From: Lachnospiraceae bacterium
Lineage (GTDB): Bacteria > Bacillota > Clostridia > Lachnospirales > Lachnospiraceae
Assembly: GCA_017509985.1 (NCBI GenBank)
Contig: JAFWOE010000048.1
Coordinates: 124,001 to 188,000, forward strand
DNA: 64,000 bases
Direction: 5' to 3'
Part shown: one piece after another, positions 17,008-25,203 of the stretch
Layout: each line of letters starts with the position of its first letter
Numbering within the stretch: position 1 is the stretch's first letter
Notes under the pieces: model-generated
What the model saw: the letters and a program-made list of their open reading frames with translations, nothing else
Told to the model about the DNA's origin: nothing
The model's database searches: none
Made by a program: the position numbers and the translations under genes

Positions 17008-17911
17008 TGCACGGGAAGAAGATGCCGCAAAGAGGGCGGATGTATATCTTGCTGAAGAACTGACGGATTTTTCCCGGTCTTTCCTGAAAAAACTGTTTGA
17101 CGGTGGGGAAGTCCTTGTCAACGGGGTTCCCGTGAAGGCAAGCTATAAAATCCGTCCGGAAGATGAAGTAAAAACTGTTATCCCCGATTCGGTCCTTCCT
17201 GATATCCTGCCGGAAAACATACCTCTGGATATTCTGTACGAAGATGAAGATATCCTTGTGGTGAACAAGCCGAAGGATATGGTCGTTCATCCTGCAGCAG
17301 GACATTACTCCGGAACCCTGGTGAACGCGGTCATGTTTCACTGCAGGGATTCCCTTTCCGGGATCAACGGGGTCCTGCGTCCCGGAATTGTACATCGTAT
17401 CGACAAAGATACCACCGGTTCTCTTGTTATCTGCAAAAATGACGATGCCCACCGCGTGCTTGCGGAACAGTTCGCCGTTCACAGCATTAACCGGAAATAC
17501 CGTGCGGTGATCTGCGGCCGGCTTCCGGAAAAGGAGATGACCATAGACCGTCCGATCGGACGCAGCCGGAATGACCGGAAGAAAATGAGTGTTGACTCCC
17601 CTTACAGGAAACGCGCGGTCACGCATATTCATGTTTTGAAAGAAAACAGTGAGTACTCCTATGTGGAATGTACGCTGGAAACAGGGCGCACGCACCAGAT
17701 ACGCGTTCATCTGGCTTCGATCGGTCATCCCGTGATAGGAGATGAGCTGTACGGGCCGAAAAAGAACAAATTCTCCGGTCTGGTATCCGGCCAAGCCCTT
17801 CATGCTTTCCTCCTGGGTTTTATACATCCGCGGACAGGGGAATATGTGGAATTCACGGCACCCGTTCCGGAATATTTTGAACGCCTGCTTGTCTTGTGCA
17901 AACTGGATTGA
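16988..17911 (+). CDS. RluA/RluD family pseudouridine synthase
   Basis: A 307-residue protein with an N-terminal S4 RNA-binding domain (RADVYLAEELTDFSRSF to VPVKASYKI) and a C-terminal pseudouridylate synthase domain. The catalytic Asp is in HRIDKDTTG; GRTHQIRVHLASIGHPVIGD is the second hallmark. It probably modifies 23S rRNA in the manner of RluD/YlyB, which also lies next to lspA in B. subtilis. The exact uridine cannot be read from sequence. Confidence 0.93.
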   Translation: MKTILINAREEDAAKRADVYLAEELTDFSRSFLKKLFDGGEVLVNGVPVKASYKIRPEDEVKTVIPDSVLPDILPENIPLDILYEDEDILVVNKPKDMVVHPAAGHYSGTLVNAVMFHCRDSLSGINGVLRPGIVHRIDKDTTGSLVICKNDDAHRVLAEQFAVHSINRKYRAVICGRLPEKEMTIDRPIGRSRNDRKKMSVDSPYRKRAVTHIHVLKENSEYSYVECTLETGRTHQIRVHLASIGHPVIGDELYGPKKNKFSGLVSGQALHAFLLGFIHPRTGEYVEFTAPVPEYFERLLVLCKLD

Positions 17912-17922
17912 TGTGCTAAAAT
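17894..17922 (+). promoter_or_regulatory. Predicted extended -10 promoter for the cytidylate-kinase-like gene
   Basis: TTGTGC at 17894-17899, a 17-bp spacer and TGCTAAAAT (-10 hexamer 17917-17922 with the extended TG). The -35 is weak but the extended -10 is good. It lies across the 3' end of the pseudouridine synthase gene. Confidence 0.5.
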
Positions 17923-17979
17923 AAGCTATCCGCACGGTTGCTTAATTAAAATTTGATCTGAAAAACGGAGGAATCTTTT

Positions 17980-18633
17980 ATGAACAGTATTATTACGATA
18001 GGCAGAGAATCCGGAAGCGGCGGTCATCGTATCGGGATGCTTCTTGCCCGTGAATATGGAATACCCTGTTATGATAAAGAACTGTTGGAAAAAGCTTCCA
18101 AGAATTCCGGACTATGCCAGGAGATCTTTGAGAACCAGGATGAGAAAACCACAAACAGCTTTCTTTACTCTCTGGTGATGGGGACCTATTCCGGCGGCTA
18201 TTCCAACTCTGTTGTCTCGGAAATGCCCCTGAATCAGAAGGTCTTTCTTGCTCAGTTTGATACGATCAAAAAGATCGCTGCGGAAGGCCCCTGTGTTATT
18301 ATCGGCCGGTGCGCCGATTATGCCCTGGAACTGGACAGCCGCCTGATCAGTGTTTTTGTCCATGCGAATCTTGAAGCACGTATCCAGAGGGTCGCGATCG
18401 AAAACAACCTGACCAATGCCAAAGCCCGGGAGTTTATCCTTAAGCAGGACAAGCATCGTTCCAGTTATTACAATTACTATACAGCAAAAAAATGGGGCGC
18501 TACCGAAAGCTATAACCTTTCCGTGGACAGCGGCGTGTTCGGCATCGAAGGATCCGTAGAGATCATTAAAAGGGCCGTAGAAGCAAAGGAATCCGGTTTG
18601 TCATCAAAGATTTTTGACAACCCGACCGAATAA
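17980..18633 (+). CDS. Cytidylate kinase-like family protein
   Basis: A 217-residue P-loop protein of the cytidylate kinase-2 family. ITIGRESGSGGHRIG (residues 4-18) replaces a classical Walker A, and IPCYDKELLEKASKNSG follows as in related proteins. CVIIGRCADYAL and the QDKHRSSYYNYYT region correspond to the lid. True CMP kinase activity is doubtful for this family, and no substrate can be assigned. GGAGGAATC provides a strong ribosome-binding site, and a hairpin terminator follows the stop. Confidence 0.85.
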   Translation: MNSIITIGRESGSGGHRIGMLLAREYGIPCYDKELLEKASKNSGLCQEIFENQDEKTTNSFLYSLVMGTYSGGYSNSVVSEMPLNQKVFLAQFDTIKKIAAEGPCVIIGRCADYALELDSRLISVFVHANLEARIQRVAIENNLTNAKAREFILKQDKHRSSYYNYYTAKKWGATESYNLSVDSGVFGIEGSVEIIKRAVEAKESGLSSKIFDNPTE

Positions 18634-18654
18634 CAAATACAGAACTGTCGTTTG

Positions 18655-18686
18655 AATGCCGGACTGAAAAGCCCGGCATTTTATAA
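18655..18686 (+). terminator. Intrinsic terminator after the cytidylate-kinase-like gene
   Basis: Arms AATGCCGG (18655-18662) and CCGGCATT (18673-18680) are a perfect 8-bp stem with a 10-nt loop, followed by TTATAAAA. The T tract is short, so termination may be partial; the next gene starts only about 30 bp further on. Confidence 0.6.
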
Positions 18687-18711
18687 AATAAAAAACAGGA
18701 GGTTAATTAAC

Positions 18712-19386
18712 ATGAAAGCTGTTTTTGTAAACGGAAGCCCCAGGAAAGCCTGGAATACCGCGACCCTTCTCCAGGAAGCGCAGAAAGGTGCGGCCGATGT
18801 GGGTGCCGATACCGAATTCATTCATCTGAATGATTACACATATAAAGGCTGTCAGAGCTGTTTTGCCTGCAAACTGAAGGATAATCAGACAAACGGTATT
18901 TGCGCGGTCAGAGACGATTTAAAGCCCATTCTGGAACGAATTATGGAGGCGGATGTCCTTGTGCTCGGTTCTCCGATCTATTTTGATAATATGACAGCCG
19001 AAATGCTGGCCTTTTACGAAAGGCTCCTGTTCCCGGTACTGAATTATAAAGTCCCGGTGGACGGAAAAATGGTCCGTACCCTCCCGAAAACCAAAAAGGT
19101 CGGAATGATCTTCACGATGAACTGTCCGGCGCATGAAATGGAAAAGGTATCTTATACAAAAAGTCTTCCTAAGATCGTGAAAAAGCTTGGAATGCTGCTG
19201 AGTGATGAGGAGGCATCCGAATTGTATTCCTGCAACACATGGCAGTTCACGGATTACTCAAAATATGATGTGAACATGTTCGACGTTGAGGACCGTGCCA
19301 GGCAGAAAGAAGAAGTCTTCCCGCTGGAAATGAAAAAAGCTTATGAGATGGGAAAAGAACTCGTAAGGAAAGCGGGAGAGAAGTAA
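18712..19386 (+). CDS. Flavodoxin-like NAD(P)H-dependent FMN reductase
   Basis: A 224-residue flavodoxin-fold protein. FVNGSPRKAWNTATLL (residues 4-19) is the FMN phosphate-binding loop, GSPIYFDNMTAEMLAFYERL the second flavin-contact segment, and GCQSCFACK a cysteine motif common in the iron-sulfur-flavoprotein-like branch. The frame is open from 18652, but AGGAGG at 18698-18703 is ideally spaced for the ATG at 18712. Its physiological substrate is unknown. The gene ends 4 bp before the convergent recombinase gene. Confidence 0.88.
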   Translation: MKAVFVNGSPRKAWNTATLLQEAQKGAADVGADTEFIHLNDYTYKGCQSCFACKLKDNQTNGICAVRDDLKPILERIMEADVLVLGSPIYFDNMTAEMLAFYERLLFPVLNYKVPVDGKMVRTLPKTKKVGMIFTMNCPAHEMEKVSYTKSLPKIVKKLGMLLSDEEASELYSCNTWQFTDYSKYDVNMFDVEDRARQKEEVFPLEMKKAYEMGKELVRKAGEK

Positions 19387-19390
19387 AGCT

Positions 19391-20455
19391 TTATTCGGTC
19401 TCTTCACGCAGTTTCACGGCATTGGCGGCGGAGCGGCGTTTCTGATCCGACATGGCTGCATAATGGCGTTTGGTGGTATTGACATCCTTGTGGCCGAGTA
19501 CATCGGCTACAAGGTAAATATCACCGGTTTCTTCATATAATTGCGTACCGTAAGTGCTCCTCAGCTTGTGAGGAGTGATTTTTTTTGTGGTTGTGATTGC
19601 AGATGTATATTTTTTTACAAGATTTTCTACCGCTTTAACAGAGATCCTTCTGCGCTGGGAAGAAAGGAACAGGGCATTTTCATGACCTTCGGCCGCCTGC
19701 AGGCTGTTTCGCTGCTCAAGATAATCCAGCAGGGCTTTTTCGACTTCCAGGCCGAAATAAACCATCATTTCGTTTCCGCCTTTACGGATTACACGAATGC
19801 ATCCGTTCCGGAAGTCCACATCAGCCAGGTCCAGGCCGACGCATTCGGAAACACGGATTCCGGTGCCCAGAAGTAGTGTGATCAGGGCCAGATCCCTGAT
19901 TTTTGTCTTTTCATAATAAGCTTTTTGATGACCGGTAAGTTTATCGCCCGCATTCTCGACAAAATCCAGCAAAGCGGCGACTTCACCGGCGTCCAGCCGG
20001 ATGATTTCTTTCTGATGCAGTTTCGGCATATCGATCAGCAGCGTCGGATTGGTCTTGATAAGCTCACGTTTATAGAAATATGCGTAGAAAGCCCTCAGAG
20101 CCGATAATTTTCGTTTTATCCCTTTTTCCCCATTTGTTATAAGGGTGTCGGTCCCGGAAGGTTTATATGCCTTTAAATACTCGACATATTCTTCCAGGTC
20201 AAGGGCAGTGATCTTATCGAGAATATCGATACTGAGTTCCGTTATTTCCTTATTTGCCACGAAAGGATTCGCATCATGCAGATATTCAAAAAAGACACGT
20301 ATGTCATAAGCATATTTGATCCTGGTGCTTGCAGAGGTAGTGGTGCTGATGCCGCGGAAAAAATCACGTGCAAAAGAAGGAAGCGTTTTCTGAACTTCCC
20401 GAAGCTTTAACGTATTTTCAATTTCTGTCTGTTCGTGATAGGAATGATTATTCAT
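19391..20455 (-). CDS. Tyrosine recombinase, XerS-like
   Basis: A 354-residue tyrosine recombinase with all catalytic residues: R201 (GTGIRVSE), K225, H296 and R299 (HKLRS), H322 (LGHKD) and nucleophile Y332. Residues 25-140 form the SAM-like core-binding domain. The length and the extended N-terminus resemble single-recombinase XerS proteins more than the roughly 300-residue XerC/XerD pair. Flanks are housekeeping genes and I see no integration scar or cargo, so a chromosome-dimer resolution role is more likely than a mobile integrase. A 38-bp palindrome lies about 95 bp upstream. An alternative is a phase-variation invertase. Confidence 0.82.
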   Translation of the reverse strand: MNNHSYHEQTEIENTLKLREVQKTLPSFARDFFRGISTTTSASTRIKYAYDIRVFFEYLHDANPFVANKEITELSIDILDKITALDLEEYVEYLKAYKPSGTDTLITNGEKGIKRKLSALRAFYAYFYKRELIKTNPTLLIDMPKLHQKEIIRLDAGEVAALLDFVENAGDKLTGHQKAYYEKTKIRDLALITLLLGTGIRVSECVGLDLADVDFRNGCIRVIRKGGNEMMVYFGLEVEKALLDYLEQRNSLQAAEGHENALFLSSQRRRISVKAVENLVKKYTSAITTTKKITPHKLRSTYGTQLYEETGDIYLVADVLGHKDVNTTKRHYAAMSDQKRRSAANAVKLREETE

Positions 20456-20495
20456 TACAGTAAAATCAGTTAATAATAATTACATAGTATAAACA

Positions 20496-20522
20496 CTCGA
20501 ATAAAAGCATTTATTCATCGAG
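20496..20522. repeat. Imperfect inverted repeat in the recombinase upstream region
   Basis: CTCGA (20496-20500) followed by ATAAA pairs with TTTAT and TCATCGAG downstream, leaving a 3-nt bulge. It lies between the recombinase start and the larger 38-bp palindrome. Could be a regulator or recombinase accessory site; support is weak. Confidence 0.35.
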
Positions 20523-20549
20523 AGTAGTGCCAAACCGGCAAAAAACATA

Positions 20550-20587
20550 TATAACTATTCGTAAAACCTGCGTTTTCCGAATAGTTA
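20550..20587. repeat. 38-bp palindrome upstream of the XerS-like gene (candidate recombination site)
   Basis: Arms ATAACTATTCGTAAAAC (20550-20566) and GTTTTCCGAATAGTTAT (20571-20587) are inverted repeats of 17 bp with a single mismatch around a 4-bp centre CTGC. On the minus strand a run of six T follows 5 nt later, so it could also act as a delayed intrinsic terminator for the rsfS operon. Single-recombinase Xer systems often keep their dif site beside the gene, hence the alternative reading. Confidence 0.55.
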
Positions 20588-20724
20588 TCAATATCTCAAA
20601 CAGACTGTTTTCCGCTCTCCTCATCAAATTTCCGGAGAAAACAGTGTCCGGAACGGCCTTCCACAGGCATGCACTTCAATTAAATCAACCAGTCTGTCAA
20701 CATAGCGGATGATTCAGAAAATGC

Positions 20725-21078
20725 TTAGGCCAGATCCTCCGGTTTTACTTCCCGGCCGTCCCTCCAGATCCTTTCCAGATCATAGAACAAACGGTTTTCT
20801 TCATCAAATAAATGAAGCACCACGTCGCCATAGTCCATAAGGATCCAGCTTCCGTTCATGTAGCCTTCAATATTTTTCGGTGTCCAGCCCAGTTCGGCAA
20901 GCTTATCTTCCACTTCATCCGCCATTGCCTGCAGCTGGTTTCGGTTGGATCCGCCTGCGATCACAAAATAGTCGGCAATTACGGAAACTTCGGAAATATT
21001 CAGAATGCGTATATCCGAAGCTTTTTTCTCACTAAGGGCCTCAAAAGCGGTTTTTACGATCTCCCTGATTTCTGCCAT
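20725..21078 (-). CDS. rsfS: Ribosome silencing factor RsfS (YbeB)
   Basis: A 117-residue RsfS that binds ribosomal protein L14 and blocks subunit joining when nutrients are scarce. ISEVSVIADYFVIAGGSNRNQLQAMADEV and DYGDVVLHLFDEENRLFYDLERIW are the conserved core. It is the last gene of the obgE-yhbY-nadD-yqeK-rsfS block; the nadD-yqeK-rsfS order matches that of many Firmicutes. Confidence 0.95.
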   Translation of the reverse strand: MAEIREIVKTAFEALSEKKASDIRILNISEVSVIADYFVIAGGSNRNQLQAMADEVEDKLAELGWTPKNIEGYMNGSWILMDYGDVVLHLFDEENRLFYDLERIWRDGREVKPEDLA

Positions 21079-21098
21079 TCATTGGTTCCTTTCTATAC

Positions 21099-21683
21099 TC
21101 ATATTCCTGTTAAAGTACAATAATAATCGCAGGCTTTTTCTGTCATTTCATCCTTTTTTTTGGAGGAACTCCCTAAATAACCGACGATTCTCTTCATGAT
21201 CATTGCACAGCAACGGTCAAGATCCGAAAATGCGTATTGACGTATTTCGGCCGGGATCTCAAGGTAGGTATCCCGATTCGGCTCTATATAATCAGCTATG
21301 TATATTATCTGTTCAAGAATGCTCATTTCCGGTCTTCCCGTAGTGTGCCAGCGGATCGATCCGAGGATCTCTTCATCGGAAATACCGTAAATGCGATCTG
21401 CAATCATCACACCCAGTTTGCTGTGAAGGAGGCCGGTGTTTTCTTTTTCACACTCTGAAACTTCGATACCGTACTCTTCGCACATCGGGATCCTTTTTTC
21501 TTTCGGAACGGATTTGGCGCAGTCATGCAGCATTCCGGCGAGACGGGCTTTCTGAACGTCATAACCGTGCGCCATGGCAATGGCCGCGGCAGTATAGGAT
21601 ACGCCGAGCGTATGGCGGAAGCGTTCTTCATCCAGCGTGTCTTTCAGCTTCTCTTCGATTTCTTTCCAGTTGATATCTTGCAT
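21099..21683 (-). CDS. yqeK: YqeK family HD-domain Ap4A hydrolase (symmetrical)
   Basis: A 194-residue HD hydrolase; YqeK proteins cleave diadenosine tetraphosphate to two ADP. Metal-binding residues are visible at H24 (RHTLGVS), H53-D54 (GMLHDCAKS) and in the downstream LLHSKLGVMIADRIYGI and IRWHTTGRP motifs. It lies between nadD and rsfS, the standard position for the family in Gram-positives. Confidence 0.93.
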   Translation of the reverse strand: MQDINWKEIEEKLKDTLDEERFRHTLGVSYTAAAIAMAHGYDVQKARLAGMLHDCAKSVPKEKRIPMCEEYGIEVSECEKENTGLLHSKLGVMIADRIYGISDEEILGSIRWHTTGRPEMSILEQIIYIADYIEPNRDTYLEIPAEIRQYAFSDLDRCCAMIMKRIVGYLGSSSKKKDEMTEKACDYYCTLTGI

Positions 21684-21714
21684 CTGCAGTTTTATGGAAT
21701 GTTTTTAATCTTTC

Positions 21715-22332
21715 CTACAGGTTTCTGTAAAGATCGTTTTCGGTCATATAATCGAACACAGCGTCCGGTACATAATACCGGCAGCTTTTTCCTTCGGCAG
21801 TCCGTTCGCGGATCTCATGCGACGAGATCTGGATATCCGGACATTCGATCGCGATAAAATCACCTCCGAAAAGCTTTTTGTTTCGTTCGATCTGATACTG
21901 CATTTTGGAAACATCACAGTCGGGACGGTCTGCTGCAACGATATGTGCCTGTTCGACGATCTGTGCCGGCTCCCGCCATGTTTCAAAAGTTTCCAGCGAA
22001 TCCTGGCCGATGATGAAATAAAAGTCATCATCCGGATATTTCTGATGCAGGCGCTGCAGCGTTACGTATGTATAGGAATACTCCTGTGATTCCATTTCCA
22101 GAAGTTCGACTTCGAAAGCGGGATTGGAAGCTGCGGCGAGCCGGACCATATCGATCCGCTGTTCGTCCGTGGCCCCCTTCCGGTCTTTCTTGTGAGGCGG
22201 CCTTCCAGCAGGTATAATAAATACCCGGTCCAGCTCCAGCTGTTCATATGCCGCCTGGGCCAGGATAAGATGACCGATGTGGATCGGGTCAAAGGTTCCG
22301 CCTAATATTCCTGTTTTGATCTTTCCTGCCAT
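21715..22332 (-). CDS. nadD: Nicotinate-nucleotide adenylyltransferase NadD
   Basis: Adenylates nicotinate mononucleotide to deamido-NAD in NAD synthesis. The frame extends to 22479, but that would overlap yhbY by more than 140 bp; the ATG at 22332 gives a normal 205-residue protein beginning MAGKIKTGILGGTFDP. GGTFDPIHIGH (residues 11-21) is the nucleotidyltransferase signature and ISSHEIR near the C-terminus is the second catalytic motif. It starts 5 bp after the yhbY stop. Confidence 0.94.
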   Translation of the reverse strand: MAGKIKTGILGGTFDPIHIGHLILAQAAYEQLELDRVFIIPAGRPPHKKDRKGATDEQRIDMVRLAAASNPAFEVELLEMESQEYSYTYVTLQRLHQKYPDDDFYFIIGQDSLETFETWREPAQIVEQAHIVAADRPDCDVSKMQYQIERNKKLFGGDFIAIECPDIQISSHEIRERTAEGKSCRYYVPDAVFDYMTENDLYRNL

Positions 22333-22336
22333 ATAT

Positions 22337-22639
22337 TTATTTCTTCTTATTGGGATCGATCTTTCTTTTTTCGGGATCGGCTGCCGGCTTGTAAAGGACG
22401 ATCTTGCGGCCGATCGTCTGCACGACATCGGACCGTGTCCTCTCTCCCAGCATTGCTGCCAGTTCCCGGATATCTTCAAAACAATTGTTCTGTACGTTGA
22501 TCTTGATCAGCTCGTTGGCATCCAGCGCTTCCTGTGCTGCTTTCGTTACCTCGGGCGTAAGGGCTTCCTTGCCGATCTGTACACTCGGGCTGAGTTTGGA
22601 TGCAAGGCTCATCAGATTTGCTCGTTGTTTGCTCGTCAT
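22337..22639 (-). CDS. yhbY: YhbY family ribosome-associated RNA-binding protein (CRM domain)
   Basis: A 100-residue CRM-domain protein implicated in large ribosomal subunit assembly. The N-terminal SKQRANLMSLASKL, the QIGKEALTPEVTKAAQEAL loop and IGRKIVLYKP define the family. The C-terminal tail is lysine-rich. CAGGAG precedes the start. It is placed between obgE and nadD. Confidence 0.93.
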   Translation of the reverse strand: MTSKQRANLMSLASKLSPSVQIGKEALTPEVTKAAQEALDANELIKINVQNNCFEDIRELAAMLGERTRSDVVQTIGRKIVLYKPAADPEKRKIDPNKKK

Positions 22640-22677
22640 TATATACTCCTGAATTCTAATTGATCGGTACTTCTCTT

Positions 22678-23973
22678 CTATTCCTTCAGATATTCAAAAC
22701 TCCAGCCGTAAATATTGACCGTATCTCCATCCTGGATCCCCGCAGCCTCAAGATCGTCTGCCACGCCGCTTTCCTTAATGAATTTCTGAAAGAAAGCAAA
22801 GCCTTTTTCGGACTCCAGATTGGTATATCCCAGCATTTTTTCAATCTTCGGTCCTTCCACGATGTAGGCCTTCTGTTTATGATCGTAACTGACCGTATAA
22901 GGCAGGTTTTCCGTGATCAGTTCGGTATCCGGATCATATTCCTGATCAAAAATAATGGTTTCCTTCGGAAGCGAATCCAGAAGTACCGAAACATGATACA
23001 GGAGCTGCCGGATCCCTTCACCGGTAGCAGCCGAGATGGGGTAGACTTTAGTCTGTTCATTTTCAAACCGGTCTTTCAGTTTTCCGATCATTTCCTGACG
23101 GTCCTCTTCGCTGAGAAGATCGATCTTGTTTGCCGCGATGACCTGGGGCTTCTCCAGCAGTGCAGGATCGTATTTTGCCAGTTCGGCGTTGATCAGTTCG
23201 ATATCTTCCGCCGGATCACGTCCTTCCGTTCCAGCAGCATCGACGATATGGATAAAGACACGGTTTCTCTCGATATGACGCAGGAACTGATGACCGAGCC
23301 CTGCTCCTTCCGAGGCGCCTTCGATCAGTCCGGGAATATCAGCGATCACGAAACCGGATGCACCGTCCGGATCGACGACGCCCAGGTTGGGTGAAAGCGT
23401 CGTAAACGGATAATTCGCGATCTTGGGCTTTGCGTTTGTTACCATGGAAAGAAATGTGGATTTTCCGGCATTCGGAAAGCCGACAAGGCCGACGTCGGCG
23501 ATCAGTTTCAGTTCCAGGACGACTTCCAGTTCCTTCGCAGGCTGACCAGGCTGGGCATATCTCGGCGCCTGCATCGTCGGGGTGGCATAATGCTGATTTC
23601 CTTTTCCGCCGCGTCCTCCGGTCAAAATGACGCATCTGGCGCTGTTTCCGGAAAGGTCCGCGATCACTTTGCCGCTGGCGGCATCCCTGAAAAGCGTCCC
23701 GTTCGGGACCTTCAGGATCAAATCCTCTCCGTCCGCTCCGTGGCACCTTCTTTTCTTTCCTTCTTCTCCGTCCTGAGCAGAAAACTTTCTTTTGTGACGG
23801 TAGTCCGCCAGGGTGTTCATTCCCTTGTCAACAACAGCGATCACATCACCGCCGTTTCCTCCGTCGCCGCCGTCCGGACCGCCGTCCGGGACATATTTTT
23901 CCCTGCGGAAACTGACATGGCCGTCTCCGCCCTTTCCGGACCGTATAATGATCTTCGCGTAATCTGCAAACAT
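22678..23973 (-). CDS. obgE: GTPase ObgE/CgtA
   Basis: A 431-residue essential ribosome-assembly GTPase. Residues 1-158 form the glycine-rich Obg fold (GGPDGGDGGNGGD). The G1 loop is GFPNAGKS at 165-172, DIPGL is G3 and NKID is G4. The last 70 residues are the OCT domain found in Gram-positive Obg proteins, with PYTVSYDHKQKAYIVEG and the terminal GDTVNIYGWSFEYLKE. An intrinsic terminator separates it from rpmA, so it probably has its own promoter; two TTGACA hexamers occur in the gap but I cannot assign a convincing -10. Confidence 0.96.
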   Translation of the reverse strand: MFADYAKIIIRSGKGGDGHVSFRREKYVPDGGPDGGDGGNGGDVIAVVDKGMNTLADYRHKRKFSAQDGEEGKKRRCHGADGEDLILKVPNGTLFRDAASGKVIADLSGNSARCVILTGGRGGKGNQHYATPTMQAPRYAQPGQPAKELEVVLELKLIADVGLVGFPNAGKSTFLSMVTNAKPKIANYPFTTLSPNLGVVDPDGASGFVIADIPGLIEGASEGAGLGHQFLRHIERNRVFIHIVDAAGTEGRDPAEDIELINAELAKYDPALLEKPQVIAANKIDLLSEEDRQEMIGKLKDRFENEQTKVYPISAATGEGIRQLLYHVSVLLDSLPKETIIFDQEYDPDTELITENLPYTVSYDHKQKAYIVEGPKIEKMLGYTNLESEKGFAFFQKFIKESGVADDLEAAGIQDGDTVNIYGWSFEYLKE

Positions 23974-24069
23974 AGATATAATTCCGTTTAAATACTATTT
24001 TTAATGCCTTTTCATACTGTCAACGCTTATTTTAAATGAAAAGTCATGTCAATGCAATCTTTCCGAATC

Positions 24070-24103
24070 AAAAACAGAAGCATGACCACTGCGGTCATGC
24101 TTC
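24070..24103 (-). terminator. Intrinsic terminator after rpmA
   Basis: A perfect 11-bp stem (GAAGCATGACC at 24077-24087, GGTCATGCTTC at 24093-24103) with loop ACTGC. Read on the minus strand it is followed by TG and then five T (24070-24074). It separates the rplU-prp-rpmA unit from obgE. Confidence 0.85.
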
Positions 24104-24129
24104 CGGATCGTTTTATTACTGTTTTCTGA

Positions 24130-24423
24130 TTATTCCGCTGCAGTTTCTACGGGAATAACAGAAACCTGCTTTTTATCGCTGCCCTTGCGCTGATATCTAA
24201 CGATACCGTCAGCGGTAGCAAAAAGCGTGTCGTCACGTCCGCGGCCGACATTAAGGCCCGGATGGATCCTGGTTCCGCGCTGTCTGTAAAGAATGTTTCC
24301 GGCTTTTACGAACTGACCGTCTGCCCTCTTGGCACCCAGTCTCTTGGACTCGGAATCACGGCCGTTCTTGGAAGAACCCATTCCCTTTTTATGAGCGAAG
24401 AATTGAAGATTCATCTTCAACAT
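24130..24423 (-). CDS. rpmA: 50S ribosomal protein L27 with cleavable N-terminal extension
   Basis: A 97-residue L27. It begins [14 protein letters not shown]: the first nine residues are the Firmicutes extension that, in B. subtilis and S. aureus, is removed by Prp between Phe and Ala so that the mature N-terminus can reach the peptidyl-transferase centre. The rest ([30 protein letters not shown]) is canonical. The protease gene lies just upstream in the same operon. Confidence 0.97.
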   Translation of the reverse strand: MLKMNLQFFAHKKGMGSSKNGRDSESKRLGAKRADGQFVKAGNILYRQRGTRIHPGLNVGRGRDDTLFATADGIVRYQRKGSDKKQVSVIPVETAAE

Positions 24424-24426
24424 TTC

Positions 24427-24759
24427 TTAATCCTCCTCAAATATCAAATCAACAAATTCTGACGTTTCCCCGTTATCTTTGATACTTGTGATACCGAGGA
24501 CCAGTGATCTCATCAGAAGCTCTGCTTCATCTGACGGCTGATCTTTGAAAAACGCTTCGATCAGGGCTCCGTCTTCATCCGCTGTTACTTCCAGTTCGGA
24601 CTTCGTCAACTGTTCGATCGAGTTTATCGTGTTGATCACGAGGGCCGATATGGCAGAGCAGACAATATCCTCTCCTGCTTCGGCATATCCGGCGTGTCCT
24701 TTGCAGATAAACCCTTTCAACCGTCCGTTCTCACCGGTATAAAAGGTAATCTTTGTCAT
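24427..24759 (-). CDS. prp: Ribosomal-processing cysteine protease Prp (YsxB)
   Basis: A 110-residue cysteine protease that matures L27. The catalytic pair is H22 in KGHAGYA and C34 in DIVCSAIS, the family signature. The start at 24759 follows the rplU stop almost directly; an upstream in-frame ATG at 24780 would overlap rplU and adds a non-conserved leader. It lies between rplU and rpmA, the typical Firmicutes position. Confidence 0.94.
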   Translation of the reverse strand: MTKITFYTGENGRLKGFICKGHAGYAEAGEDIVCSAISALVINTINSIEQLTKSELEVTADEDGALIEAFFKDQPSDEAELLMRSLVLGITSIKDNGETSEFVDLIFEED

Positions 24760-24760
24760 A

Positions 24761-25069
24761 TTATGCCTGGATCGAGTCAATTAAGACCTTTGAAAACAGC
24801 TGTCTATGACCGTTTTTCTTGTGGTAACCTTTTTTGGGCTTGTACTTGTACACGATGACTTTTTTTGCTTTACCCTGCTCGGTAAGGGTCGCATTGACTT
24901 TTGCAGATGCAACTTCTTCGCCGACTTTCAGGGAACCTTCGTCACTGATCGCAAGTACCTGGTCAAAAACAACAGTATCTCCGGGTTCGCCGGCAAGCTT
25001 TTCGATCGTGATGATGTCGCCTTCCGAAACCTTGTACTGTTTACCACCGGTAGCAATAATTGCGTACAT
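24761..25069 (-). CDS. rplU: 50S ribosomal protein L21
   Basis: A 102-residue L21, which binds 23S r[21 protein letters not shown] and the C-terminal [14 protein letters not shown] are diagnostic. The ribosome-binding site AGGAGGTG is partly complementary to an upstream GCACC element, so initiation is probably controlled by the leader described separately. Confidence 0.97.
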   Translation of the reverse strand: MYAIIATGGKQYKVSEGDIITIEKLAGEPGDTVVFDQVLAISDEGSLKVGEEVASAKVNATLTEQGKAKKVIVYKYKPKKGYHKKNGHRQLFSKVLIDSIQA

Positions 25070-25145
25070 AGGGCACCTCCTATCTACTGATCTCGCCAGA
25101 TTCGGTGCTGCGCATGCAGACTTAAACCTCTCTGAGCGGCTTAAC
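25070..25145 (-). promoter_or_regulatory. L21-type ribosomal leader
   Basis: The transcribed region between the rplU promoter and its start is about 75 nt. GCACC (plus-strand 25104-25108) can pair with GGTGC at 25073-25077, which includes part of the AGGAGGTGCC ribosome-binding site. This is the arrangement expected for a Firmicutes L21 autoregulatory leader. Family identity is by position and structure, not by a covariance search. Confidence 0.6.
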
Positions 25146-25151
25146 TATTGA

Positions 25152-25180
25152 AGACTAGCATAAATGTCTGCTAATGTCAA
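25152..25180 (-). promoter_or_regulatory. Promoter of rplU-prp-rpmA
   Basis: On the minus strand a perfect TTGACA (25175-25180) is followed after 17 bp by TAGTCT (25152-25157), preceded by TGC, giving an extended -10. Consensus -35 plus extended -10 suits a highly expressed ribosomal operon. Confidence 0.7.
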
Positions 25181-25203
25181 ATAATTTCAAACAATATATT
25201 GGT

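Noticed and set aside
19391-20587. Integrated mobile element around the tyrosine recombinase
   Set aside because: No cargo, excisionase, direct repeats or tRNA target; both flanks are housekeeping genes, so a resident Xer-type recombinase is more likely.
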